A stretch of 64,000 nucleotides of DNA from Streptosporangiaceae bacterium (GCA_019245115.1 JAFARZ010000131.1:1-64000); one strand, 5' to 3'. Counted from the stretch's first letter, positions 50,301-60,138 are shown. Notes: a model not told the origin generated them from the sequence alone. A program made the numbers and translations.

Positions 50301-50514
50301 CCAAATCCCTCCGAGCAGCAAAGCACGATATTCACGTCATATCGCGTCTTGGGGTTCAGAGTACCATGCGATTCCGCAAGTTCCCGGCATGTCTTCGCCG
50401 CGTGTTTCCTGAACGTGGTTCATGGGCGAACCGTGGTTTAGGTCCTCCAGCACGCTTGATCTGCCTCCGGGGCGGGAAATCTTAGCTGCGAGGGGCTGCT
50501 TCCGGGCGAAGGCA

Positions 50515-51753
50515 ATGGAGATGTACGAGGACGACAGCGCATGCCCGCCGCCACCACGACGGGCGAGGGGGCTGCTGATCTACTCCGTTGTGGCGATCCT
50601 TGCCGCGTCGGCCGGTGTCGGCACGACGCTCGCCGTGCACCAGGCCGGGACGCCTTCGCGTGCCCTGGCCGCGACGCAGGCTCCCGTCCGGATGAACGAC
50701 GCGGTCGTGTACGACAAGGTAGAGCCGGGCGTGGTCGACGTCAGCGCCAACCTCGAGTACCTGGATGAGACGGCGGAGGGCACGGGCTTTGTCATCGACG
50801 CGGCCGCCGGCCTCGTGCTGACCAACAACCACGTCATCGATGGTGCCACCAGCGTGCTGGTCACACCGGTTACGTCCGGCAAGGCTTACCCGGCGGCGGT
50901 GGTCGGCTACGACTTGAAAGACGACATCGCCGTATTGCGGATCGCCCGCGTGGCCGGACTCAAGGCGGTCACCACCGGGGACTCGGACGCTCTGACCATC
51001 GGCACCCAGGTGCTCGCCCTCGGAAACGAGGCCGGACAGGGTGGGGCACCGACCTTGGCGCCCGGCGTCGTCAGCAGCACGGGCCGGAGCATCGTGGCCA
51101 GCGATCAGAGTTCGGGCCTGACCGAGACCCTATACAACATGCTTCAGACCAGCGCGGACATCAGGCCTGGCGACTCCGGTGGCCCGCTTGCCAATGCGGC
51201 GGGGCAGGTCATCGGGATCGACACGGCAGCCGGCAGCGGCGGCCCGGGGATGAACTTCGCCGGGTATGCCATCCCGATCAACAGGGCGCTGTCGGTGGCC
51301 CGCCAAATCGCCGCCGGACACCCCAGCTCGGCCATCCAGGTGGGCATGCCCGCGTTCCTGGGGGTACTACTGCCGGACAGCGCCAGCACCAGCCCGGTGA
51401 AGCAAGCCGACCAGCAAGGAAGGCAACGAAAGCCACGCACCAGGACAGCGAGCAGCGGCGAATGCCTGACCGGTGACGCCGCCTCGTACACCGCCGCGCC
51501 AGCGGTCATCGCGCCGGCTATCACCGGCGCGCTGGTTGACGGGATCGTCTGCGGAACCCCGGCCACGCGGGTGGGGCTCGTCGCCGGGGATGTCATCACG
51601 AGTTTCGGCGGGCAGGCCGTCACCTCGGGTCGTTCCCTGTCCGCCATGCTGGACCGCGACCGGCCCGGCGATCAGAGCATGCTGACCTGGGTGGGAATCG
51701 ATGGAGCCAGGCACTCGGCGGGTGTCATCCTGAGCACCGGCCCAGCCGGATAG
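50515..51753 (+). CDS. HtrA/DegP-like S1C serine protease with PDZ domain (first of tandem pair)
   Basis: The 412-residue protein has one TM near the N-terminus (about residues 18-40) and an outer trypsin-like domain: His in LTNNHVIDG (about 106), Asp in LKDDIAVLRI (about 140), and Ser in RPGDSGGPL (about 220). A C-terminal PDZ-like domain follows, with GTPATRVGLVAGDVITSFGG. A 35-residue Lys/Arg-rich insert (about 300-325) lies before the PDZ. ATG 50515 is preferred to the more distant ATG 50422. Such proteases clear misfolded envelope proteins. Confidence 0.9.
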   Translation: MEMYEDDSACPPPPRRARGLLIYSVVAILAASAGVGTTLAVHQAGTPSRALAATQAPVRMNDAVVYDKVEPGVVDVSANLEYLDETAEGTGFVIDAAAGLVLTNNHVIDGATSVLVTPVTSGKAYPAAVVGYDLKDDIAVLRIARVAGLKAVTTGDSDALTIGTQVLALGNEAGQGGAPTLAPGVVSSTGRSIVASDQSSGLTETLYNMLQTSADIRPGDSGGPLANAAGQVIGIDTAAGSGGPGMNFAGYAIPINRALSVARQIAAGHPSSAIQVGMPAFLGVLLPDSASTSPVKQADQQGRQRKPRTRTASSGECLTGDAASYTAAPAVIAPAITGALVDGIVCGTPATRVGLVAGDVITSFGGQAVTSGRSLSAMLDRDRPGDQSMLTWVGIDGARHSAGVILSTGPAG

Positions 51754-51837
51754 GTAATCAGAGGAAGCATTCAGCTTTCCCTCAGATTGACCAGTCTCGG
51801 TAGACAGCCGCGTACTCTGGTCACGTCGAGGGCGAGG

Positions 51838-53421
51838 ATGATGCACAACGAGAACGAACAAGAGGGTCAGCCGGAACAGTACGTCAGCCCGTGGGCGCCG
51901 CGCCCGGATGGGGCCGGGGAAGCGAGCGGCCCGAGATCCGGGAGCAGGGACAACGACACAGACGCCGAGGAGACGCTCCCGTCGTACTACGCCAGCTACT
52001 ATCCCCCGCAGCCCTCGTCCCCCGGCCTCGACCTCCCGGGTCCCGACCGCGAAAGCCCTGCTTCCAACCGCGGAAGCCCGGCTCCCGACCGCGAAAGTTA
52101 CGACCGCGGCACCGCCTCCTACGACACCGCCTTCTACGACACCGCCTCTTACGGGTACGGTGCGCCGCCCCCGCCACGGGCCCGGCGCGGCGGCCGGCTG
52201 CTGATCTATCTCGCGGTCGCCGCCGTCGCGGCGAGCATCGGCGCGGGCGCCACCGTGGCCATCAACCAGAACAGCCCCGCCTCATCCACCGGCGTGTCCG
52301 CCCACAACATCCCCGCGCAGCACAACAACGCGCCGGGCAGCGGCAGCCGCGCCGGACTGAACCAGGCATCCGTCGAGAACAAGGTCGATCCCGGTCTCGT
52401 CGACATCGTCTCCACCTTGAAGTACAACAGCGAGACCGCCGAAGGCACCGGCATGATCGTGTCTTCCGACGGACTCGTTCTCACCAACAACCACGTCATC
52501 GATCAGTCCACGAGCATCACCGTTATCCGGGTCGACGGCGGGCGGAACTACCAGGCGAAGGTCCTCGGATACGATTCGAGCGGCGACATCGCGCTGCTCA
52601 AGCTGGAAGATGCCGCCCACCTGCCGACGGTCAGCCTCGGCAACTCTGATCAGCTCAGCGTCGGCACCGCGGTACTCGCCCTCGGCAACGCCCAGGGACG
52701 CGGCGGAGCGACCCCCGCCCCCGGGATCATCAGCGGGCTCGGCCGTTCCATCAAGGCCAGCGATCAGGGATCCGGCGGGACCGAGAATCTGCACAACATG
52801 CTTCAGACCAGCGCGCAGATCCAGCAAGGTGATTCCGGCGGGGCGCTGGCGAACAGAGCGGGCCAGGTCGTCGGCATGATCACCGCGGCCAACACGACAT
52901 CCGGTGCGCCCGGAACCACGACCGGCTTCGCCATCCCGATCAATACCGCGCTGACCATCGCGCGGCAGGTCGCCGACGGAACGGCCAGCTCGACCGTCTA
53001 CATCGGTACTCCGGGCTTCCTCGGCGTGGTGCTACCGCAGAGCTCCAGCGCGGACCCCCGGCAGCAAGCCAGCGACGAACAGCAATACCTCGCGCAGCAC
53101 GGAGATCCCGGTGGGTCCGGGGAGCCAAGTGGCGAATGCATCGAGAACGACACGCAGACCGCCGCCCCTGACCGGGTCGCGCCGGCGCGGGCGGGCGTGC
53201 TGATCGTCTCGACCTTCTGCGCCACGGCAGTGAACGACGCGGGCCTGGTCCCCGGTGACGTGATCACGTCGGTCAATGGCCGGGCGGTCACCAACCCCGC
53301 GTCACTGGAGAGCCTGATGAACGGCTACCATCCGGGCAACTCAGTCTCCATCGGCTGGGAAGACCTCAGCGGCGGCATGCACGTCAGCCCGATCACGCTG
53401 AGATCCGGCCCGGTGCGCTGA
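51838..53421 (+). CDS. HtrA/DegP-like S1C serine protease with PDZ domain (second of tandem pair)
   Basis: The 527-residue protein is built like its neighbour: an acidic, Pro/Ser/Tyr-rich cytosolic N-terminus with near repeats (PDRESPASNRGSPAPDRES), a TM (about residues 118-140), then His in LTNNHVID (about 219), Asp in GDIALLKL (about 250), Ser in QQGDSGGAL (about 331), and a PDZ-like C-terminus with NDAGLVPGDVITSVNGRAV. Protease domains of the two genes are clearly paralogous, so a tandem duplication is likely. The 3' end overlaps dapE on the other strand by 29 bases. Confidence 0.92.
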   Translation: MMHNENEQEGQPEQYVSPWAPRPDGAGEASGPRSGSRDNDTDAEETLPSYYASYYPPQPSSPGLDLPGPDRESPASNRGSPAPDRESYDRGTASYDTAFYDTASYGYGAPPPPRARRGGRLLIYLAVAAVAASIGAGATVAINQNSPASSTGVSAHNIPAQHNNAPGSGSRAGLNQASVENKVDPGLVDIVSTLKYNSETAEGTGMIVSSDGLVLTNNHVIDQSTSITVIRVDGGRNYQAKVLGYDSSGDIALLKLEDAAHLPTVSLGNSDQLSVGTAVLALGNAQGRGGATPAPGIISGLGRSIKASDQGSGGTENLHNMLQTSAQIQQGDSGGALANRAGQVVGMITAANTTSGAPGTTTGFAIPINTALTIARQVADGTASSTVYIGTPGFLGVVLPQSSSADPRQQASDEQQYLAQHGDPGGSGEPSGECIENDTQTAAPDRVAPARAGVLIVSTFCATAVNDAGLVPGDVITSVNGRAVTNPASLESLMNGYHPGNSVSIGWEDLSGGMHVSPITLRSGPVR

Positions 53422-54481
53422 CAGCGCCCGTCAGCCACTGCCTGAGACGCTCCTCGCACTCCGCGATCTCGGCGATCTCCACGTACTCCCCGGCCGAGTG
53501 CGCGACCTCGGAATTGCCCGGGCCGTAGTTCACCGCCGGGATGCCTAGCTCCGCGAACCTCGCCACGTCGGTCCAGCCGAGCTTGGCGCGCGGGGCTCCG
53601 CCCACCGCCGCCGCGAACGCCGCGGCCGCTGGGTCGGAAAGCCCCGGCCGGGCGGGCGGTGAGATGTCGACCACCGTCACCGGCCACTGCGCGAACAGCG
53701 AGCGTACGTACTCCTGCGCCTCGGCCGCACTCCGGTCCGGCGCGAACCGGTAGTTCACGGTGATCACGCATTCGTCGGGCACCACGTTGCCGGCGATCCC
53801 GCCGGAGATGCCGACCGCGTTCAGTCCCTCCCGGAATGTCAGCCCGTCCACCACCGGCTGCCTTGGCTCATACTCGCGAAGGACGTCCAGCACCGCACCG
53901 GCCGAGTGAATGGCGTTGATCCCCATCCACGATCTGGCGGAGTGCGCCCGCCGCCCCGGTACCGTCACGGCGATCCTCAGCGATCCCTGGCATCCGCCTT
54001 CGATCCGAGCCGCCGTCGGTTCCAGCAGGATGGCGAAGTCCCCGGCCAGCACCTCCGGGCTGACCCGGCTCAGCCGGCCGAGCCCGTTGCGCGCGGCCTC
54101 GACCTCTTCGCAGTCGTAGAACACGTATGTGACATCGTGCACCGGCTCGGGCACCGTGGCGGCCAGCCGCAACTGCACCGCCACTCCGGACTTCATGTCG
54201 GTCGACCCGCAGCCGTACAGCCGGCCGTCCGACAGCCGCGAGGGCAGGTTGTCCGCCACCGGGACCGTGTCGACGTGCCCGGCCAGGATCACCCGTCGCT
54301 CCCGGCCAAGGGATGTACGGGCGACCACCGTATTGCCGTCCCGGTGCAGGCTCAGCCAGGGCAGTTCGCTCAGCGCCGCCGCGATGGCGTCGGTCAGCCG
54401 CTCCTCCGAGCCGCTGACCGAGGGGACATCGACCAGCCGCGCCGTCAGCGCCGCTCCATCCAAACCGAGATCAAGGTCCAT
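53393..54481 (-). CDS. dapE: Succinyl-diaminopimelate desuccinylase
   Basis: The 362-residue M20 metalloenzyme hydrolyses N-succinyl-LL-diaminopimelate in lysine and peptidoglycan precursor synthesis. Visible are VSGSEERLTDAI, the metal motif AGHVDTVPVADN (about residue 67), GCGSTDMKSGVAVQL (about 91), YDCEEVEAARNGL (about 122), and the C-terminal LGWTDVARFAELGIPAVNYG. Its length matches the family. It starts inside the 3' end of the LysR gene (11-base overlap). Confidence 0.9.
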   Translation of the reverse strand: MDLDLGLDGAALTARLVDVPSVSGSEERLTDAIAAALSELPWLSLHRDGNTVVARTSLGRERRVILAGHVDTVPVADNLPSRLSDGRLYGCGSTDMKSGVAVQLRLAATVPEPVHDVTYVFYDCEEVEAARNGLGRLSRVSPEVLAGDFAILLEPTAARIEGGCQGSLRIAVTVPGRRAHSARSWMGINAIHSAGAVLDVLREYEPRQPVVDGLTFREGLNAVGISGGIAGNVVPDECVITVNYRFAPDRSAAEAQEYVRSLFAQWPVTVVDISPPARPGLSDPAAAAFAAAVGGAPRAKLGWTDVARFAELGIPAVNYGPGNSEVAHSAGEYVEIAEIAECEERLRQWLTGAVSAPGRISA

Positions 54482-55439
54482 CCGCGTAGCCTACGGCCGA
54501 ACGCGTGGCCGACATTCCCCGGGCCGCGGCGCGCAACGCCTCGACGATCACCGCCACCGAGGGGCGGCGTACGCTGGCCGTCCGCACCACGGCGTGGATG
54601 TCCCGCGCGAGGTCGAGCCCGTGCGGCAGGGGCCGCGTCACAACCCCTCTCCCCCCTCCCCGTCCCGCCTCATTGCCGCGAACCGCGATCCGGGGCAGGA
54701 TCGCGATGCCGATACCGCGCGCCACCAGGCTCACGATCGTCGACATGCCCTCGAACTCCGACAGCAGGGACGGGGCTACTCCGGCCGCGCCGAGCAGCCG
54801 GTCGACGGCCGACCGGGACGGCTCCCCGGTCGGCGCGGCCAGCCATGGCTCGTCGCGCAGCGCCCGAAGGTCGACCGGCCGTGCCGGATCCGCGGCCCGG
54901 TGCGCACGCGGCAGGACCAGCAGCAACTCGTCACGGATCAGGTGATAGCTGGTCAGGATGGATTCGTGGAGGTCGTCGGCCAGGCGGCCGGTCCAGTCGT
55001 CCACGATGGCGACGTCCACGGCCCCGGAACGCACCTGGCGCAGCCCTTCCCGTGCCCCGGTCTGCCGCAGCACGAGCGTGAGCCGCGGGTGCGTGCGCAT
55101 GCTGCGGGTCAGCGCCGGAGCGAACGCGACCGCCGCCGACGGGAACGCGGTGGCCACCATCCGCCCCGCGGGTTCGGTGGCGCGGGCGGACAGGTCGGCT
55201 TCGGCCTCCTCCACCATGGCCAGGATCCGCTCGGCGTAACCAGCCAGCCGTCGTCCCGCGTCGGTCAGTTCCGCACGGCGTGCGGTCCGGTCGAGCAGGG
55301 ACGCACCGGCCTCGCGTTCCAGCGTGGCGAGCTGCTGTGACACAGCGGATGGGGTGTATCCGAGGGCGAGGGCGGCCTTGGCGATGCTCCCGCGGGTGGC
55401 GAACTCGTGCAGCAGCCGTAGACGGTGCAGGTCAAGCAT
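54471..55439 (-). CDS. LysR-type transcriptional regulator
   Basis: The 322-residue regulator has an N-terminal winged HTH (MLDLHRLRLLHEFATRGSIA, SAVSQQLATLEREAGASLLDR; residues 1-60) and a type 2 periplasmic-binding-like effector domain (about 90-290). It is divergent from the aminotransferase gene, the classic arrangement for LysR control, and overlaps dapE by 11 bases. Control of amino acid genes is inferred. Confidence 0.92.
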   Translation of the reverse strand: MLDLHRLRLLHEFATRGSIAKAALALGYTPSAVSQQLATLEREAGASLLDRTARRAELTDAGRRLAGYAERILAMVEEAEADLSARATEPAGRMVATAFPSAAVAFAPALTRSMRTHPRLTLVLRQTGAREGLRQVRSGAVDVAIVDDWTGRLADDLHESILTSYHLIRDELLLVLPRAHRAADPARPVDLRALRDEPWLAAPTGEPSRSAVDRLLGAAGVAPSLLSEFEGMSTIVSLVARGIGIAILPRIAVRGNEAGRGGGRGVVTRPLPHGLDLARDIHAVVRTASVRRPSVAVIVEALRAAARGMSATRSAVGYADGP

Positions 55440-55555
55440 AAGGAAAGCTTATGCTCGCCACCAGAGATCACCGCTTGTACTGATGCTTTAAGCCACGCAA
55501 ACTTGAGCAGGTGTGAACAAAAACCCTTCTCCCGCAGCTAGGAGCGCCAGTTTCC

Positions 55556-56908
55556 GTGGCCCTCGCAATTACGCCAACCCCGATTTCCTCGCCCGCTACC
55601 TCCGCTAAGTCTGGCCCCACCACTACTACGCTCGGTCCCCCACCAAAGTTCCGGGTGTCCGCCACGCTCGCCGTCAATGAGGTCATGGACGCCCGCCGTC
55701 GCCGCGGCGAACCGGTCCTGCCGCTCGGTTTCGGCGAGGTCGGCCTACCCGTCCACCCCGTCCTGCGCGACGCGCTGGCCAGCGCCGTCGGCCGCAACTG
55801 CTACGGTCCCGTGGCCGGCTCGGCCACGCTACGCGCCGCCGCGGCGTCGTATTGGGCCCGGCGCGGACTACCCACCGAACCGGACTCTGTCGTCTGCGGC
55901 CCCGGCAGCAAGGCGCTGTTGTTCGCCCTGGTAGCGGCCATCGGCGGCGATGTCGCCGTGACCGAGCCGAGTTGGGTGAGTTACGCCGCGCAGGCCAGCC
56001 TGGCCGGTGCCACCGCGCATCTGGTGCCGTCCTGCGCCGGACCGGGCAACGGCGGTGTACCGCACGCGGCCAGCCTGGCTCGCGTCGTCGCCGCGGCCCG
56101 CGTGCAGCGCCGTCCGATACGTGCGGTGATCGTCACGCTCCCCGACAACCCCACCGGCACGCTGGCCACCCCGGCCGCCGTCCGCGCGCTGTGCGCCGTG
56201 GCCGAGCGGCACGACCTGGTGATCATCTCCGATGAGATTTACCGTGACTTGGTCTATGACGATGAGCCCGATTTTGAAAGCCCAAGTTCCTTTTCAAACG
56301 AACGGACGGTGGTAACCACAGGCCTGAGCAAGAACCTCGCGCTGGGAGGATGGCGGCTCGGTGTGGCGCGTCTGCCGGATACCGGTTACCTGGGCCGCGA
56401 ACTGCGCGATCGCGTGGCGGCGATCGCCAGCGAGATATGGTCCGCGCCGGCCAGCCCGGTCCAGGAGGCCGCCGCGTTCGCCTTCTCCGAACCGCCTGAG
56501 GTGGTCGAACACGTGGCCCGCAGCCGCCGCCTGCACGCGGCGGTGGCTCGCGCGGTCGCACGGCGGTTCTCCGCTGCCGGCGCGGCCGTCTCTCCGCCGC
56601 AGGCGGCGTTTTATGTGTATCCGGATTTCAGCCCGCTCGCCAACCAGTTGCTCCGGCGGCACGAGATCACCAGCGACGCGGGCCTCGCCGCGCTCTTGCT
56701 GCGCCGCTATGGCGTTGGCGTGCTGCCCGGCAGCGTCTTCGGCGAACAGGACTGGCGGCTGCGCCTGCGGGTGGCGACCGGCATGCTCTACGGCGACAAC
56801 GAAGCACAGCGCGCGACCGCCCTGGCCGCGGCCGACCCGTGCTCGCTGCCCTGGATCACCGCGTCCCTCGACCGCCTGGAAGAGGTGCTGTCCGACCTGC
56901 TGACCTGA
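55556..56908 (+). CDS. Pyridoxal-phosphate aminotransferase, class I/II
   Basis: The 450-residue enzyme has the fold-type I pattern: GFGEVGLPVHPVLRDAL (about 62-78), GPGSKALLFALVAAIGG (about 118), DNPTGTLATPAAVRAL (about 198), ISDEIYRDLVYDDEPD (about 223), the PLP lysine in TTGLSKNLALGGWRLG (about 257), and RLRLRVATGMLYG near the end. Its neighbour dapE makes a diaminopimelate-pathway role possible, but the substrate is not fixed by sequence. GTG 55556 is the start; AGGAG lies 11 bases upstream. Confidence 0.9.
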   Translation: MALAITPTPISSPATSAKSGPTTTTLGPPPKFRVSATLAVNEVMDARRRRGEPVLPLGFGEVGLPVHPVLRDALASAVGRNCYGPVAGSATLRAAAASYWARRGLPTEPDSVVCGPGSKALLFALVAAIGGDVAVTEPSWVSYAAQASLAGATAHLVPSCAGPGNGGVPHAASLARVVAAARVQRRPIRAVIVTLPDNPTGTLATPAAVRALCAVAERHDLVIISDEIYRDLVYDDEPDFESPSSFSNERTVVTTGLSKNLALGGWRLGVARLPDTGYLGRELRDRVAAIASEIWSAPASPVQEAAAFAFSEPPEVVEHVARSRRLHAAVARAVARRFSAAGAAVSPPQAAFYVYPDFSPLANQLLRRHEITSDAGLAALLLRRYGVGVLPGSVFGEQDWRLRLRVATGMLYGDNEAQRATALAAADPCSLPWITASLDRLEEVLSDLLT

Positions 56909-56942
56909 GCGAGCGTCAACGGAAATCGGCGCGGGGTCGTCT

Positions 56943-57560
56943 ATGGGGGTGACGCCGACAAGTCAGGGGAACATGTGGACTCAGGAGACACTGCAGCGGC
57001 TGGCCACGCGGTGGTCGCAGGTGACCAGCCCGAAGGCGTTCTGCCGCCGCGTGATGCACAACATCGTCATCGACCACGCCGGAGTACCCAGTGAGCTGCC
57101 CGTGGCCATGCATGATTCGCCCACAGAGGCTGAGTTCGACGCCATGCCCACCGATCCGTCAGCGCTCCGCGCCGTGCTGCTGAGCCAGGCCAGGCAGCAG
57201 GAGGCACAGGCGATCGCGGAACAGCAGCGGATGATGGCGGCGCACGGGAAGAAGCGGGCGGTTCCGCAGCCGCTGCACCTTACCGATGACGACAACGTCT
57301 TGTACAAGGTGCTCGCGGCCACACCGGGCGTCCAGGTCACCAGGACCACCGACATGGTCGGCCGCCCGGCCATGAAGATCAGCCGCTTCGACAGCGCGGC
57401 CGACGTCATCGACGAGACGTTCCAGAATCCCGCCACCGGCGGCGTACTGGAGACCACCTTCGTCTACCCGGCGAGCAGGGACCAGGGCACCGACCTGTAC
57501 CTGTCGATCACCAGCAGCAACACCCTGCCCCCAGCCCATACGGCAGATAACCCGCGGTGA
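56943..57560 (+). CDS. Chimeric protein: sigma-70 region 2-like start, CU044_5270-like end
   Basis: Residues about 10-45 (WTQETLQRLATRWSQVTSPK, then AFCRRVMHNIVIDHAG) resemble region 2 of ECF/SigE-type sigma factors. From about residue 55 the protein resembles the CU044_5270 family, with VLYKVLAATPGVQVTRTTDM (about 121-140) and TFVYPASRDQGTD. In Actinobacteria a SigE-like gene is often followed by a CU044_5270 gene. An in-frame deletion fusing the two would give this protein. No DNA-binding region 4 remains, so sigma function is lost. The 205-residue open frame is intact. Confidence 0.65.
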   Translation: MGVTPTSQGNMWTQETLQRLATRWSQVTSPKAFCRRVMHNIVIDHAGVPSELPVAMHDSPTEAEFDAMPTDPSALRAVLLSQARQQEAQAIAEQQRMMAAHGKKRAVPQPLHLTDDDNVLYKVLAATPGVQVTRTTDMVGRPAMKISRFDSAADVIDETFQNPATGGVLETTFVYPASRDQGTDLYLSITSSNTLPPAHTADNPR

Positions 57561-57577
57561 GCGGTAGCGAGCTTCGC

Positions 57578-57627
57578 GGGAAGCGTCGCAGGCCGGGGGG
57601 TCTGGGGGGTTGGTTTGTACCCCCCAG
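57578..57627. repeat. G-tract repeat, inverted copy
   Basis: The reverse strand reads TGGGGGGTACAAACCAACCCC and then GCGACGCTTCCC, matching the tandem units at 35796-35950. It lies between the convergent ends of the chimeric gene and the SGNH hydrolase gene and can also fold as a hairpin. Confidence 0.8.
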
Positions 57628-57643
57628 AAAAAACACTCTCAGG

Positions 57644-58465
57644 TCAGGGGACGGGGAGCAGTTCGGGGCGCTTGGGCGGGAGGCCGTCGCCACTCGATGT
57701 GCCACTCAGCCGACGGCGGACCCACGGCATCGCGTACTGCCTGGCCCAGCGGGCGTCCTCGCGGCGGGCGGTCAGCCAGCTCGCGCCGCTGACCGCCTGT
57801 GCGGCCAGTTCCGGGTCCGTCGTCTGTAGCGGGCTCCGCCAGTCGTCTTCGATCGGAACGCCGAGGACCGCCAGGGTGCGCAGGGCGATCCGCCGATGTC
57901 CCTCCGCGGTGAGGTGCAGGCGGTCCGCGCTCCACGCCCGCGGATCACACAGCACCCGCATGGACCACAGGTCCACCACGGCGCAGCCGCGATCATCGGC
58001 GATCGCACGAAGATGCATGTTGTAGGTGGCTATCCGGCCGCGCAGCAGCCGGATGACCGGGAACGCCTGCGGATCGAAACCGGTGAAGATGAGCACCCGG
58101 CAGCCGGCATCCCGAAGCCGGGCCACCCCCTCGTCGAAGTGCTCGGCCAGCCGGTCCACGTTCGCGCGGCGGAGGATGTCATTGCCGCCGACCGCGATGC
58201 TGACCAGATCCGGCGCCATGGCGATGGCCGGCCCGATCTGCTCCTCGATGACATCGTGAACCAGCTTCCCGCGGATGGCCAGGTTCGCATACCGGAAGTC
58301 CGGCGTCTGGGCGGCCAGGACTTCGGCGACGCGATCGGCCCAGCCGATGAAGCCACCGCCCGGGCGGTGATCGTTCAGCCCTTCGGTGAAACTGTCGCCT
58401 AGTGCGACAAAGGACCTTATGCCGTGCTGCGCGGGACTGGGCTGGTTTCTTCTCGACACCTCCAT
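57644..58465 (-). CDS. SGNH/GDSL hydrolase
   Basis: The 273-residue esterase/lipase-like protein shows the four SGNH blocks: FVALGDSFTEG (Ser, about residue 22), NLAIRGK (Gly block), IAVGGNDI (Asn, about 93), and DRLHLTAEGHRRIA (Asp/His, about 180). No signal peptide is seen, so it is probably cytosolic. ATG 58465 (MEVSRRNQ) is the start. It overlaps none of the beta-propeller gene, which begins 45 bases away on the other strand. Confidence 0.9.
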   Translation of the reverse strand: MEVSRRNQPSPAQHGIRSFVALGDSFTEGLNDHRPGGGFIGWADRVAEVLAAQTPDFRYANLAIRGKLVHDVIEEQIGPAIAMAPDLVSIAVGGNDILRRANVDRLAEHFDEGVARLRDAGCRVLIFTGFDPQAFPVIRLLRGRIATYNMHLRAIADDRGCAVVDLWSMRVLCDPRAWSADRLHLTAEGHRRIALRTLAVLGVPIEDDWRSPLQTTDPELAAQAVSGASWLTARREDARWARQYAMPWVRRRLSGTSSGDGLPPKRPELLPVP

Positions 58466-58510
58466 ACCATCAATGATGCCAGGGCCGCGGAGCGACACTA
58501 CAGTCGTGGG

Positions 58511-59914
58511 ATGAAGCGCGGTGCCATGGCAGCCATTGCAACCATCGGACTCGCGATCGCGGCCGGGGGGTGTTCGGGGTCGGGAGCCACGGACTCGGCC
58601 GGGCCGGTTCCCTCCACCAGAACGTTCGCATCTGCGGGCAACTCCGCATCGGGATCGCCAGGCCATCCGGGCGCGGCCTGGCCAACCTTTGGCGGCAACC
58701 CGCAACGGACCGACGTCGCGACGGCTGACGCGGCCGGGCCGATGCGGATCGCGTGGCGAGCCCAGCTGGACGGCGCGGTGTACGGGCAGCCGCTGCTGGT
58801 GGGTAATCTCGCCATCGCGGCGACCGAGCACGACTCCATCTACGGGCTCGACGCGGCCACCGGCCGCGTCCTGTGGCGGACAAACGCCGGAACCCCGGTG
58901 CCGCTCTCGGACCTGCCATGCGGCGACATCGACCCGCTCGGTATCACCGGCACGCCCGTCTACGACCAGGCAGCGGGACTGGTCTACGCGGTAGCGGAAA
59001 CCACGGGATACCACCACGTCCTGGTCGGCCTGTCGGTCACCGATGGCGCGGTCAGGGTCCAGCGCGACATCCCCGCGCCAGACGGGAACCCTCGGGACGA
59101 CCAGCAGCGACCCGGCCTGGCCATCGAAGACGGGCGGGTATACGTCGCCTTCGGCGGCCTGTACGGCGACTGCGGCCAGTACCGCGGATCGGTGGTAGGA
59201 ATCCCGCTCAGCGGCAGCGGCCCGCTGCTTTCCTACGTCGTCCCGACCTCCCGCGAGGGCGCGATCTGGGGCACGTCCGGCCCGGTGACCGGCCCGGACG
59301 GCACGCTGTACGTCAGCACCGGCAACGGATCCACCACGGAAACCGGCTTCGACGGCAGCGACGCGGTGACCGCCCTGTCCCCCAGTCTGCGCCAGGTTGG
59401 AATTTTCGCCCCCACCAGCTGGAAGCAGGACAGCCAGGACGACGCCGACCTCGCCTCCACGCAGCCCGCGCTCATCGGCGGCAACCGGCTGCTGGCGGAC
59501 GGGAAACGCGGCACCGCATACCTGCTGAACACCACCCACCTGGGCGGCGTGGGCGGTGAGCTGACCCAGGCCGAGGTCTGCGAAGCCTACGGCGCCGCGG
59601 CGGTCAGCGGGAGCACAGTCTACGAACCGTGCAGCGGCGGCGGCATGGCGGCGGTCAGCGTCGCAGGTGACCAGATCCATGTGCTCTGGCGCGGTCCGGG
59701 CAACGCCGCCGGGTCACCGGTCGTGGGCGGCGGAGCCGTCTGGGTCTCCGACTATTCGGGCGGCACTCTCTACCAGCTCAACCCAGCCACCGGCGCGGTC
59801 CGGCAGACGCTGAGCCTGGGCGTGTCACTCCCGCACTTCGCATCGATGGCGATGTCGGGAAATCGCGCATATATCGGAACCAATCAGGGTGTGGTGGCGG
59901 TCGCCGGGGTCTAG
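58511..59914 (+). CDS. PQQ-like beta-propeller lipoprotein
   Basis: The 467-residue protein has a lipoprotein signal (MKRGAMAAIATIGLAIAAGGC, lipobox cysteine about residue 21), a Ser/Gly linker, and a repeat domain of PQQ/BamB-like blades: WPTFGGNPQRTDVA, IYGLDAATGRVLWRT (about 117), YVAFGGLYGDCGQYRGS, LYVSTGNGS and LYQLNPATGAVRQT. It acts outside the membrane. No catalytic dehydrogenase motif is evident, so an enzyme activity is not claimed. Confidence 0.85.
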   Translation: MKRGAMAAIATIGLAIAAGGCSGSGATDSAGPVPSTRTFASAGNSASGSPGHPGAAWPTFGGNPQRTDVATADAAGPMRIAWRAQLDGAVYGQPLLVGNLAIAATEHDSIYGLDAATGRVLWRTNAGTPVPLSDLPCGDIDPLGITGTPVYDQAAGLVYAVAETTGYHHVLVGLSVTDGAVRVQRDIPAPDGNPRDDQQRPGLAIEDGRVYVAFGGLYGDCGQYRGSVVGIPLSGSGPLLSYVVPTSREGAIWGTSGPVTGPDGTLYVSTGNGSTTETGFDGSDAVTALSPSLRQVGIFAPTSWKQDSQDDADLASTQPALIGGNRLLADGKRGTAYLLNTTHLGGVGGELTQAEVCEAYGAAAVSGSTVYEPCSGGGMAAVSVAGDQIHVLWRGPGNAAGSPVVGGGAVWVSDYSGGTLYQLNPATGAVRQTLSLGVSLPHFASMAMSGNRAYIGTNQGVVAVAGV

Positions 59915-60138
59915 CCGCGGGGACGGCGCTCGCCGGATTCGGCAGTGTCACACAGGCTTGGCGTGATCCCGGCATGCCCAACACGTACGATTAACCAGCA
60001 AAGTGATCCTTCCGGAATAACGAACGTATGCGACATATCCGGATATGCGGCCGTTCGCCGTCACCTGCCGCCACCCTGGAGAAACCCGCGTATCACCGCG
60101 TATCACCGCATATCGGGCACATGGGCCGACCATCGAAT

